Origin: Nodosilinea sp. FACHB-141
GTDB taxonomy: Bacteria > Cyanobacteriota > Cyanobacteriia > Phormidesmidales > Phormidesmidaceae
Length of the DNA stretch: 64,000 nucleotides
Reading direction: 5' to 3'
NCBI RefSeq assembly: GCF_014696135.1
Contig: NZ_JACJPP010000011.1
Location: forward strand, 682,001 to 746,000
The notes under the pieces: generated by a model
The model's input: the letters and a program-made list of their open reading frames with translations, nothing else
Database searches by the model: none
Told to the model about the DNA's origin: nothing
Shown: piece after piece, positions 1-7,634 of the stretch
How positions within the stretch are numbered: the first letter of the stretch is position 1
Layout: each line of letters begins with the position of its first letter
Translations under genes and position numbers: made by a program

Positions 1-2
1 AC

Positions 3-1088
3 AGTCTGCTAGAGCGCATGCAGCTGGGCAATCTGTGGCAGGTGTTGGCTAACGATCGCATCCACAGTTTTGCCCGCGATCGCGTGCTGGGTCCTGTAAC
101 CAATATTCTCAGCGACCTCAAGGCCAGTACCGGCAACGAGTTTTTGCTCAACACCGAGCTTCAGCAGCTGGAGCAGGGCATTCACACCATAATTGATGAC
201 TTTCGAGCGGGCATTGTCTCGCTGCCTGAGAGCCTCGATCGCGTCGTCAACCGCCTAAATGAGTTTGGGCTGATGGCGGCGGATGTGCTACCCGACGGCC
301 ATCCCCTCACCGAAACCTTTTTGCGCCGCCTAGAGTACATCAAGCGCGGGCTGGCCAGTACCCCCACCGAGCGGGCGGCGATGCTCAGCAAGCTGCGGCC
401 CAATGTGGCGCAGCTGCTCGACATTTTTGATGACAACAGCCCTGCCTATAGCGAGTTGAGACGTCTGGCTCAGGGCGGTAACCTCGATGCCCAAGCTTTA
501 ATCGATCGCTTAGCCCAGGCCCCCATCACCCCGGCCTTGCGCAGCAGTTTGGCAGCGATCGCCCACAAGGTCGAAGTCACCGCCGACACCGCCCGCGATG
601 ACGTAAAGCTGTTTGGCCTCGAACTTGAAAAGTGGTTCGATCGCGGCATGGAGCGGGCCACCGGCGTCTACAAGCGCAACGCTAAGGCGGTCGCGCTGCT
701 GATCGGCATTGCCACAGCGGTCTCTATCAACGCCGACTCGTTTCACATTGCCACTCGCCTGGCCGTAGACCCGATTCTGCGCAACTCGATTACCCAAACT
801 GCCGACCAGCTAGCAGCTGGATCGACCGGCAATTTTGACCAAGACATTAAACAGGTGCAGACCGCCGTCAACCAGGCCCTCGACGAGATTCCTTTCCCGC
901 TGGGCTACAACGAGGTGGTGGTGCAGCAGCAGCTAGTGGCCGAGCAGTCGTGGCCGGTTCCCTTTGTGCCGCGCCGTTTGCTGGGCTGGCTGGTCAGCGG
1001 TTTCGCCATTTCTATGGGGTCGACCTTTTGGTTTAACGTGCTGAAGAAGGTGGTGAATGTACGGAATACGGGAGATAGGGGGAAGTAG
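3..1088 (+). CDS. Conserved membrane protein, 5' end outside window
   Basis: The frame is open to the left edge: five codons precede the first ATG at 18 with no stop, so the true start probably lies outside the window. Roughly the first 190 residues look helical and soluble. A stretch reading EKWFDRGMERATGVYKR is followed by a hydrophobic segment (AVALLIGIATAVSINAD) and, near the C-terminus, by a second one ending in FWFNVLKKVVNVR. This WFD..M.R..G.YKR plus FWF arrangement is known to me from a widespread bacterial membrane family of unknown function, so I infer an inner or thylakoid membrane protein. The last codons (GDRGK) run into a low-complexity purine-rich repeat, so the extreme C-terminus may be repeat-derived. 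Function unknown. Confidence 0.75.
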   Translation, partial: SLLERMQLGNLWQVLANDRIHSFARDRVLGPVTNILSDLKASTGNEFLLNTELQQLEQGIHTIIDDFRAGIVSLPESLDRVVNRLNEFGLMAADVLPDGHPLTETFLRRLEYIKRGLASTPTERAAMLSKLRPNVAQLLDIFDDNSPAYSELRRLAQGGNLDAQALIDRLAQAPITPALRSSLAAIAHKVEVTADTARDDVKLFGLELEKWFDRGMERATGVYKRNAKAVALLIGIATAVSINADSFHIATRLAVDPILRNSITQTADQLAAGSTGNFDQDIKQVQTAVNQALDEIPFPLGYNEVVVQQQLVAEQSWPVPFVPRRLLGWLVSGFAISMGSTFWFNVLKKVVNVRNTGDRGK

Positions 1089-1133
1089 GTGAGGGAGATA
1101 GGGAAGGTGAGGGAGATGGGGAAGTGGGGGTGA
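1070..1133. repeat. Purine-rich imperfect tandem repeat at gene junction
   Basis: Three imperfect copies of a unit close to GGTGAGGGAGATAGGGAAG span the end of the first gene and the start of the NlpC/P60 gene. They supply the last codons of one gene and the start region of the next. This resembles the short tandemly repeated sequences known from cyanobacterial genomes. Confidence 0.6.
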
Positions 1134-1852
1134 CTATGGATTCGAGTGCGGCATTCTCTAGTCAAGAAGGGTTATTTGCATCCTTTGGGCAGGAATATAT
1201 CTGTGATCAGGCCCTCAACCTCTACAAAACTGACGCGTTGGAGGGGTTGGTGACCCAGGCAGCCGTGGGGCGGCATCTGCGGCTGATGCAAGCATCCCCC
1301 CAGGCTTACGCGGTGATCCTTTGCGAAGACGACTATCCCGGTTGGATCAGCGCTGCTGATGGGGATGCGCTCAAGCCCGCTGAACAGTCCTACCAACCTG
1401 TCTCCCTCGATCGCAGCGCCATTGAGCCTCGCCTGCCGGAGGCGATCGCTTTTACGCAGCGGGCGATGGCCACACCCAACACTTACCTCTGGGGCGGCAC
1501 TGTTGGCCCCAACTACGATTGCTCAGGGTTAATGCAGGCAGCCTTTGCCTCGGTGGGCATTCGTCTGCCCCGCGACTCATACCAGCAGGAGGCCTTTACC
1601 CAGCCCATCGGCTGGGATGAGCTACTGCCGGGTGACTTAATCTTTTTTGGCACCCCAGAACGCACTAAGCATGTGGCCCTCTACCTGGGTCAGGGCGACT
1701 ATATTCACAGTTCAGGGGTTGACCAGGGCCGCAACGGCATTGGCATCGACTCGTTAACCGATCTGTCGCACCCCGTGAGCGCGTCTTACCATCGGCAGCT
1801 GCGCCGGGCGGGGCGGGTGATGACCAGTTACTGCCCAGGGGGCGCGCTATAG
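1124..1852 (+). CDS. NlpC/P60 (C40) peptidoglycan endopeptidase
   Basis: 242 residues. The C-terminal half is an NlpC/P60 cysteine peptidase: YLWGG, then YDCSGLMQAAF with the catalytic Cys133, RLPRDSYQQ, LLPGDLIFF, then KHVALYLG with His183 and YIHSSG with a polar third residue (His195). The N-terminal ~100 residues match the position of the SH3b-like domain in the cyanobacterial gamma-D-glutamyl-diamino acid endopeptidases of known structure (Anabaena and Nostoc). The family cleaves peptide stems of peptidoglycan. There is no obvious signal peptide, as in the cyanobacterial homologues, which are thought to act in cell-wall recycling. The start is either GTG at 1124 or ATG at 1136; both lie in the purine-rich repeat, which can act as a ribosome binding site. 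Family assignment is firm; substrate is inferred. Confidence 0.9.
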   Translation: MGVTMDSSAAFSSQEGLFASFGQEYICDQALNLYKTDALEGLVTQAAVGRHLRLMQASPQAYAVILCEDDYPGWISAADGDALKPAEQSYQPVSLDRSAIEPRLPEAIAFTQRAMATPNTYLWGGTVGPNYDCSGLMQAAFASVGIRLPRDSYQQEAFTQPIGWDELLPGDLIFFGTPERTKHVALYLGQGDYIHSSGVDQGRNGIGIDSLTDLSHPVSASYHRQLRRAGRVMTSYCPGGAL

Positions 1853-1879
1853 TCCAAGCAGCGTTTGCCTGTTTGAGGG

Positions 1880-2980
1880 GTGCCCTTGTCGTTTTTGCAT
1901 GCTGCTTGGCTAACGCGCCTAAAGCCCTTAGCTCGCTGGGTAGTGGTGGGTGCGGCGATCGCCTTCTTACTCCACACCCTGGTGCGTCACTGGGCTGAGA
2001 TTAGCGCCCTGCGCATTGGCGTCCAGGGTTGGAGCTTGTTGCTAGTGGCCCTCGGCATGACGCTGCTGGCCCACATTTGGGCTGGCTGGGTGTGGAGCTG
2101 GACCCTGCAAGCTCTGCAACAGCCCATTACCGGCAGCTGGAGCGTTCTCGTTTACCTGCAAACCAACCTGCTGAAATACTTGCCCGGCAACGTCTGGCAC
2201 TTCTTTGGCCGAGTGCGTGCCCTGCGCCATGCAGGGGTCGACAACGGCCCCGCCATCATCGGCACCGCTCTAGAACCCCTCCTCATGGCCGCCGCCGCCT
2301 TAGTCGTGGGCATTGCCACTCCCACTCACTACTGGCCCTTTCAGCTTCTGGGCCTGGGCATTGTCCTCGCCACCCTTTCCCCCCGCTGGCTCAATTCTCT
2401 AGTCAATCGCCTCAGCCGCTCCAAAGCTGCCCACCCACCTACCGAAGATTCGGCGTTGCTGAATCGAGGCATGAACCGGCAAAACCTCCAGACTCTGCAT
2501 GGCCCCCTAAATTCCCCAATTCTGGGGGACTTTGAGACTCTGCCTCCCCCTAATTTGGGGGGGGCGGGGGGGCAAATCATACCTGCGTTAAGCAACGCCG
2601 AAAATTCTCCCTCATCTCCCTCCACTCCCGGCCTTCGCCACTACCCTTTCAAACCCCTGCTCGGCCAGCTCGGCTACGTAGCCCTACGCGGCCTTGGCTT
2701 TTGCCTGGTGCTCAGGGCCGTGACACCGTTGGCGGCGAGCGACTGGCCCAGCACCATCAGCGCCTTTAGTTTGGCCTGGCTGGGGGGGCTAGTGGTGCCG
2801 GGCGCACCGGGTGGCCTGGGCGTGTTTGAGGCGATCGCCCTCAGTCTGCTTCAAGGACAATTCTCTGCTGCCGTGGTGCTCAGCGCTGTGGTGCTGTATC
2901 GGGTGGTCAGCACCCTGGCCGAGGTTCTGGGTGCTGCATTAGCCACTTTTGGGCAGGGCCTTTCCAGTACACTCAAATAA
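1880..2980 (+). CDS. Flippase-like membrane protein (LPG synthase TM/UPF0104 family)
   Basis: 366 residues with about seven or eight hydrophobic segments and a GTG start. The segments, the PGNVWHFFGR and PGAPGGLGVFE motifs, and the overall length fit the lysylphosphatidylglycerol-synthase transmembrane-region family (YbhN/UPF0104), many members of which are flippase-like and lack the synthase domain. It lies 67 bp upstream of a polyprenyl-phosphate glycosyltransferase, so a role in moving or modifying lipid-linked sugars is a reasonable inference. Odd: residues about 190-255, between two membrane segments, are Pro/Asn/Ser-rich and are partly encoded by a G/C-rich inverted repeat at 2503-2572 that is read through in frame. 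This makes the cytoplasmic or lumenal loop unusually long. Confidence 0.75.
   Translation: MPLSFLHAAWLTRLKPLARWVVVGAAIAFLLHTLVRHWAEISALRIGVQGWSLLLVALGMTLLAHIWAGWVWSWTLQALQQPITGSWSVLVYLQTNLLKYLPGNVWHFFGRVRALRHAGVDNGPAIIGTALEPLLMAAAALVVGIATPTHYWPFQLLGLGIVLATLSPRWLNSLVNRLSRSKAAHPPTEDSALLNRGMNRQNLQTLHGPLNSPILGDFETLPPPNLGGAGGQIIPALSNAENSPSSPSTPGLRHYPFKPLLGQLGYVALRGLGFCLVLRAVTPLAASDWPSTISAFSLAWLGGLVVPGAPGGLGVFEAIALSLLQGQFSAAVVLSAVVLYRVVSTLAEVLGAALATFGQGLSSTLK
2503..2572. repeat. G/C-rich inverted repeat inside coding region
   Basis: Runs such as CCCCCTAAATTCCCC and GGGGG, then CCTCCCCCTAATTTGGGGG, form nested stems. This is the familiar cyanobacterial CCCCCTAAATCCCCC...GGGGGACTTT type of dispersed repeat. 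It is read through without a stop within the flippase-like gene. Confidence 0.65.
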
Positions 2981-3047
2981 ATTGTTGTCTGCCTAGACGG
3001 CACAGATTATCGACTTTGCCGGTCTCACCCGTTGTGCTGAAGCTGCC

Positions 3048-4094
3048 ATGACATTTACCCATTCCCCCTCGCTTTCTGCACTGCCGACCTTTACGCCCCC
3101 CATCGACATCTCGGTGGTGGTGCCAGTCTACAACGAGTACGAGAGCTTACCTGCCTTAGTGGCAGCGATCGCCGGAGCGCTTGACGGGCTGGGCTACACC
3201 TACGAAATTTTGGGGGTAGACGACGGCTCCAGCGACGGATCGAGCGATCGCCTACGCGAGTTGGCCCAGCAATATCCCCAGCTGCGCGCCGTGATCTTGC
3301 GCCGCAACTACGGCCAAACCGCCGCCATGGCTGCCGGGTTTGACCATTCCCGTGGCCAAATCGTCATCACCATGGATGGCGATCTGCAAAACGACCCCGC
3401 CGACATTCCCCGCCTGCTCGATCGCCTCAACGAGGGCTACGACCTGGTCAGCGGCTGGCGCAAAAACCGCCAAGACAACACCTTTACCCGGCTAATTCCC
3501 TCCAAAATTGCCAACTGGCTGATTGCTGGGGTCACCGGGGTTGAGCTGCACGACTACGGCTGCTCCCTCAAGGCCTACCGAGCCGAGCTGATCCGCGACC
3601 TCAACCTCTACGGCGAGCTGCACCGCTTTTTGCCCGCTCTGGCCTTTATCGAAGGGGCCCGCATTACCGAGATGCCCGTCACCCACCACGCCCGCCGCTT
3701 TGGCACCAGCAAATACGGTCTGGGCCGCACCCTGCGCGTGGTGATGGACATGCTTACCGTCTACTTTATGAAGAAGTTTCTCACCCGGCCCATGCACGTC
3801 TTTGGCAGCTTGGGGCTGGCGTCGATGGCGTTGGGCGTTGCCTTGGGAATTTATCTCACCCTGGTGAAGATTTTGGCCGGTCAGGATATTGGCGATCGCC
3901 CCCTGCTGGTTCTCGTTGTCGTGCTGGTGCTGGCGGGCATTCAGCTGTTTAGCTTTGGCCTGCTGGCCGAACTGCTCATGCGCACCTACCACGAATCGCA
4001 GCAGCGCCCCATTTACCGGGTGCGTGAGGTGGTCAGCAAGGCTTCATCCCCGGGGTTGGCCCTTCCCGTCAACCCTGGAACTAGCGGCCCCTAA
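3048..4094 (+). CDS. GtrB-like polyprenyl-phosphate glycosyltransferase (GT2)
   Basis: 348 residues. The N-terminal GT-A domain (about 20-235) shows VVVPVYNEYESL, the nucleotide-binding VDDGSSDGS and the metal-binding MDGDLQNDP. Then come VTGVELHDYGCSLKAYR and HHARRFGTSKYG, typical of DPM1/GtrB-type enzymes. Two strong membrane segments follow (about 250-275 and 285-310), as in Synechocystis GtrB (sll0501), whose structure is known. The enzyme transfers a sugar from UDP-sugar to polyprenyl phosphate at the cytoplasmic face. The hydrophobic flippase-like gene just upstream could act on the same lipid-linked sugars. The sugar is not predictable here. Confidence in the family is high. Confidence 0.88.
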   Translation: MTFTHSPSLSALPTFTPPIDISVVVPVYNEYESLPALVAAIAGALDGLGYTYEILGVDDGSSDGSSDRLRELAQQYPQLRAVILRRNYGQTAAMAAGFDHSRGQIVITMDGDLQNDPADIPRLLDRLNEGYDLVSGWRKNRQDNTFTRLIPSKIANWLIAGVTGVELHDYGCSLKAYRAELIRDLNLYGELHRFLPALAFIEGARITEMPVTHHARRFGTSKYGLGRTLRVVMDMLTVYFMKKFLTRPMHVFGSLGLASMALGVALGIYLTLVKILAGQDIGDRPLLVLVVVLVLAGIQLFSFGLLAELLMRTYHESQQRPIYRVREVVSKASSPGLALPVNPGTSGP

Positions 4095-4406
4095 GCCTTA
4101 CAAATTGTTGATTTCGGGCAGATTTGCCAAATTCGCAGTCAATTCAATGGTTACGCGGCCTAAGTCAGCGCTCGTTGAGAGTTGACTGATGCGGAGGAAC
4201 CAACTTTTGGGGCTTATCTCAGGGCGAAACGCATCGCCAGAGAAGGGGCTCTCTCACCTCTCGCCCGTCAGCTAACTCCGTCGGCCTTGGGAGAGAACAT
4301 CTGGAAGCTTTTTCTAACGCTATCCATAGTTCTCCTAGGATAGTTAACACCCTCGATAAAGGTTTTGTCTAAGGGTTTCGTTTAGCACCACAACAGGAGA
4401 CAGGCT
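4095..4406. other. Intergenic, no gene seen
   Basis: 312 bp between the glycosyltransferase and the SLC13-type transporter. It has no convincing reading frame. A ribosome binding site (AGGAG) lies about 8 bases before the ATG at 4407. I see no clear promoter or terminator. Confidence 0.5.
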
Positions 4407-5744
4407 ATGGAAACCTGGTCTGAGATCACCGCATCGGTGGTCTTTTTTGGGGTATTGGCCCTGATCGCCACCGAGCGCATGCACCTCACCGTTGCGGCCC
4501 TCTTGGGCGCAATGCTGCTGATATTTTTTCATGTGCTGACTCTTGAGCAAGCCATTGGCTACATCGGCAACAGCCACGCCACCCTGGCGCTGTTTTTTGG
4601 GGTGATGGTGATGGTGCGGGCCTTTGAACCCACCAAAATTTTTGAATATTTAGCTACCCAAATGGTGATTATGGCCCGCGGGGAGGGCAAGCGGCTGCTG
4701 CTGGGCATTGTGGCTATTACCACTCCGATCTGCGCCATGCTGCCCAATGCCACCACCGTCATGCTGCTGGCGCCGCTGATTCCACCCATGGCGGCAGAGC
4801 TCAACATCAACTTCGTACCCCTGCTGATCTTGATGGTATTTGTGGCCAACAGCGCCGGCCTGCTCACCCTAGTGGGCGACCCGGCCACCTTCATTGTGGG
4901 CGACGCGATTAACATGAGCTTTTTGGAATATCTCACCAAGCTCAGTCTGGGGGGCGTAGTGGCGATCGCCACTATCGTCTTCATGCTGCCTATCCTCTTT
5001 CCCAACACCTGGAATAAAAAGCTCGATGACCTCGACCACCTGCCTCATCCGGTCGTCAACCATCCCCGCATGCTGGCTCTGGGTGGGCTGATTGTGGCCC
5101 TGGTGCTGGGGCTCTTTGTAGTGGGCGAAAGCCTGCCAGTGCCAGTCTCTCCCCCTACGATCGCTCTGCTGGGGGCCGCTCTCTGCCTGCTGCTCACCCA
5201 CCACAGCGGCATCGACACCGTGCACAACATTCTGCGCGATGTCGACTGGAGCACGCTGATCTTTTTCATGAGCGTCTTTGTGCTGATTGGCGGCCTGCAA
5301 GAAACTGGGGTGATCAGCTCGGCCTCAGGGCTGCTGGGGGTTGTAATTGGTAAGAACATCGCCCTAGGCTCGATGCTGCTGTTGTTCGTCACTGGCATTC
5401 TCTCCAGCCTGATTCCCAACATTCCCCTGGTGGTGGCGATGGTGCCCCTGCTCAAGGAATACTTGGTCAACGTCAATTTGGCCGGGCCGGAGCTGCTGTC
5501 GCCCGACTTTGCCGGGCAGATTTCGCCCGAGATTTTGCCTTTGTTTGCGGCCATGATGTTTGGCGCGACCCTGGGCGGCAACGGCACCCTAGTCGGCGCA
5601 TCGTCAAACATTGTGGCGGCGGGGATTGCTGAACAGCACGGTAAGCCGATTTCGTTTCGACAGTTTTTGAACTATGGCCTGCCGATCATGGCGCTACAGT
5701 TGATTACTATCAGCGCCTACGTGGGCATGCGATTCCTGCTGTAG
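4407..5744 (+). CDS. SLC13/ArsB-NhaD superfamily transporter
   Basis: 445 residues, almost wholly hydrophobic, with about 11-12 membrane segments. Motifs NATTVMLLAPLIPPMA and GDPATFIVGDA in the first half, and IPNIPLVVAMVPL and GGNGTLVGASSNIVAAG in the second half, form the inverted-repeat signature of the ion transporter superfamily that includes ArsB, NhaD, the P-protein and SLC13 dicarboxylate carriers. The two hairpin motifs are intact, so it should be functional in the cytoplasmic membrane. Substrate (Na+/H+, anion or dicarboxylate) cannot be settled from sequence alone. The start at 4407 is backed by AGGAG at a good spacing. It appears to be transcribed alone. Confidence 0.85.
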   Translation: METWSEITASVVFFGVLALIATERMHLTVAALLGAMLLIFFHVLTLEQAIGYIGNSHATLALFFGVMVMVRAFEPTKIFEYLATQMVIMARGEGKRLLLGIVAITTPICAMLPNATTVMLLAPLIPPMAAELNINFVPLLILMVFVANSAGLLTLVGDPATFIVGDAINMSFLEYLTKLSLGGVVAIATIVFMLPILFPNTWNKKLDDLDHLPHPVVNHPRMLALGGLIVALVLGLFVVGESLPVPVSPPTIALLGAALCLLLTHHSGIDTVHNILRDVDWSTLIFFMSVFVLIGGLQETGVISSASGLLGVVIGKNIALGSMLLLFVTGILSSLIPNIPLVVAMVPLLKEYLVNVNLAGPELLSPDFAGQISPEILPLFAAMMFGATLGGNGTLVGASSNIVAAGIAEQHGKPISFRQFLNYGLPIMALQLITISAYVGMRFLL

Positions 5745-6365
5745 GTGGCTCGACCCAGAGCAATTCCATCTGTGGGCTAGAGCCGAGCCGAGTGATCGTC
5801 TACAGGCAGCTAACTGTATTAACGGTGCGTTACCCCACTGGGTGATGCACCCTTACTTTTGCAGCTTTAAAAAGTATCAAATGGTAGAACCTATCGAGAA
5901 AATTTATCTGTGCTTAAAACAAAAGCCTCTCCTTATGAGGGTGTGAATTATTTACAGGAGAGCCAATTTGGCCACAGTAGCTAACAGTTATTCTAAGATC
6001 CTATCGAGGGGTAGATGCTTTTGGGGCGATCGCACGACCCTTATCAGCGACCACATTTTTTAGTAAGCGAATAATTTTTTTATGGTTTTTAGTCTAAGTG
6101 TAGATCTGTCAAATTTAGGGGGATCATCTCTTCCTTGCGAGCGACTTCACTTTATAAAATTATCCTTAGGTTGGATTGAGAGCTTGTGAAGCTTAGAGTT
6201 TAATCTCTCGCTTTTTCGATCTGTCTTTCTAGGCTCAAACCTTCTCAGCTTAGAAAGAACCATCAAAAAAGCAAGAGGCGCAGAATTCTGGGTCACAAGC
6301 CAAGATTCTTTTGCCGTTAAAAAGCCATCGCGAATCTTGTACAAGATCCAAATTTGAGGTCCGTC
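5745..6365. other. AT-rich intergenic region, no gene supported
   Basis: About 620 bp, clearly more AT-rich than its neighbours. One short frame starting with TTG near 5974 follows GGAGAG and would encode about 31 residues, but nothing else supports it. A TATAAA-like element near 6153 could belong to the promoter of the following repeat protein, but no well-spaced -35 element was found. Confidence 0.45.
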
Positions 6366-7304
6366 ATGAAAAGACTATCCATAGGAACGATTTCAGCCCT
6401 CTTTCTAGCTGGGGCAGTTGCTCCTGCTGTCCTTGCCGATACCCACGGGACCTTGCAGTCTCAAACCCCCAGTCAGGGCCAAACTCCTGGGCAAATGCAA
6501 ACTCCTCGCCAGGGTCAAAATCCTGGACAGGCTCCCACCCAAGCGCCTGAGCGGGTACCTGGGCAAAGTCCAGAAGCTTACCCCAATGAAACTCCGGGTA
6601 ACCAAGTTCCTAGACAAACTCAAACCCCTCGCCAGGGCCAGAATCCTGGGCAGATGCAAACTCCTCGCCAGGGCCAAAATCCTGGACAAATGCAAACTCC
6701 TCGTCAGGGCCAAAATCCTGGACAGGCTCCTACCCAAGCGCCTGAGCGGGTACCTGGGCAAAGTCCAGAAGCTTACCCCAATGAAACTCCGGGCAACCAA
6801 GTCCCCAGACAGTCTCCGAACTCTGGGCAGGGCCAAAATCCTGGACAGATGCAAACTCCTCGTCAGGGCCAAAATCCTGGACAGGCTCCTACCCAAGCGC
6901 CTGAGCGAGTACCTGGGCAGAGTCCGGAAGCTTACCCCAACGAAACTCCGGGCAACCAAGTCCCCAGACAATCGCCGAACTCTGGGCAGATGCGGACTCC
7001 TGGGCAAACCTCTGCGCCCAGCGCTGAGTTTGACAGCATGGGCATGGGCATGGGCGCATCTCTCTCCAGCGATCTTGTGAGCCCTTTCCAGCTGGCTTAC
7101 ATGGCCGTTAGGGGCGAGCTAGACGCAGGCAGCGAAGAAGGCTACTCGGTTTACAAAGCGCGCCATGGCACTGCCGAAGGTCAAAACATCGTTGAAGCTG
7201 CGATCAACCAGGGCTACATCAGCAGTGACCTTATGGATGACCAGGGCTACATCAACAGCGTCAACCAAATCCTGAGAATGCAAGCTGAGACTTGGAGAGA
7301 CTAA
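6366..7304 (+). CDS. Secreted Pro/Gln-rich repeat protein
   Basis: 312 residues from ATG 6366, preceded by GAGG at about six bases; an upstream TTG at 6354 is less likely. The N-terminus (MKRLSIGTISALFLAGAV, cleavage after VLA) is a clear Sec signal peptide. Residues about 35-215 consist of repeats of two kinds: a ten-residue TPRQGQNPGQM/A unit, and a longer unit around APERVPGQSPEAYPNETPG present three times. The final ~90 residues are non-repetitive and folded-looking (VSPFQLAYMAVRGELDAG, INQGYISSDLMDDQGYINSV). I infer an exported protein with a flexible, proline-rich arm and a C-terminal domain. I do not recognise the family. The repeat unit is a multiple of three, so two other frames are also open; those are shadows. 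Confidence 0.8.
   Translation: MKRLSIGTISALFLAGAVAPAVLADTHGTLQSQTPSQGQTPGQMQTPRQGQNPGQAPTQAPERVPGQSPEAYPNETPGNQVPRQTQTPRQGQNPGQMQTPRQGQNPGQMQTPRQGQNPGQAPTQAPERVPGQSPEAYPNETPGNQVPRQSPNSGQGQNPGQMQTPRQGQNPGQAPTQAPERVPGQSPEAYPNETPGNQVPRQSPNSGQMRTPGQTSAPSAEFDSMGMGMGASLSSDLVSPFQLAYMAVRGELDAGSEEGYSVYKARHGTAEGQNIVEAAINQGYISSDLMDDQGYINSVNQILRMQAETWRD
6466..7008. repeat. In-frame tandem repeats of the secreted protein
   Basis: The DNA alternates short units (CTCCTCGCCAGGGCCAAAAT-like, about 30 bp) with three longer units carrying CTGAGCGGGTACCTGGGCA. Copies are nearly identical at the DNA level, which points to recent expansion or homogenisation by recombination or slippage. Confidence 0.8.
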
Positions 7305-7349
7305 CGCTCTCCAGTTAGCAGGGCTCTAGGGCCAATCTGTTACTCACAT

Positions 7350-7397
7350 AGGACTCCCGTGCCGGTTCGATCGCGATCGAACCGGCACGGGAGTCCT
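7350..7397. terminator. Perfect 48-bp palindrome, probable terminator
   Basis: The two 24-base arms are exact reverse complements with no mismatch and no spacer. The outer ends read AGGACTCCCG and CGGGAGTCCT, and the centre is GATCGCGATC. It lies 45 bp after the repeat-protein stop and is followed by GTTTCT. As RNA it would be a very stable hairpin, so a terminator is the simplest reading. The T-run is weak, and a protein-binding palindrome is the alternative. Confidence 0.65.
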
Positions 7398-7634
7398 GTT
7401 TCTAGAGGGGGTAGAAGTCCTCTGGCAAAAATGTCTAGAAGCAGCGGCTGTGTCAGCGATCGCTCAAAAAGTTTAGGGCTAAGTCGTAGCGATTCCGACT
7501 TTGTGCCGGTAGAATAGTTAGAACCGATACATTTGCCTGATCTGCTCCGGAGCCGGATCACTTGTCGGTGGCTAGCTTCCAGAAAAGAATCTACCGTCGA
7601 TTTAGCACTTGTCGTCTACTCAGTGGGAGTCACC

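Noticed and set aside
5968-6064. Short frame starting TTG after GGAGAG in the AT-rich intergenic region
   Set aside because: About 31 residues with no recognisable sequence and a weak start. Not enough to call a gene.
6405-7080. Long open frames on both strands across the repeat-protein gene
   Set aside because: They are by-products of repeat units that are multiples of three. Only the frame with the signal peptide and ribosome binding site is supported.
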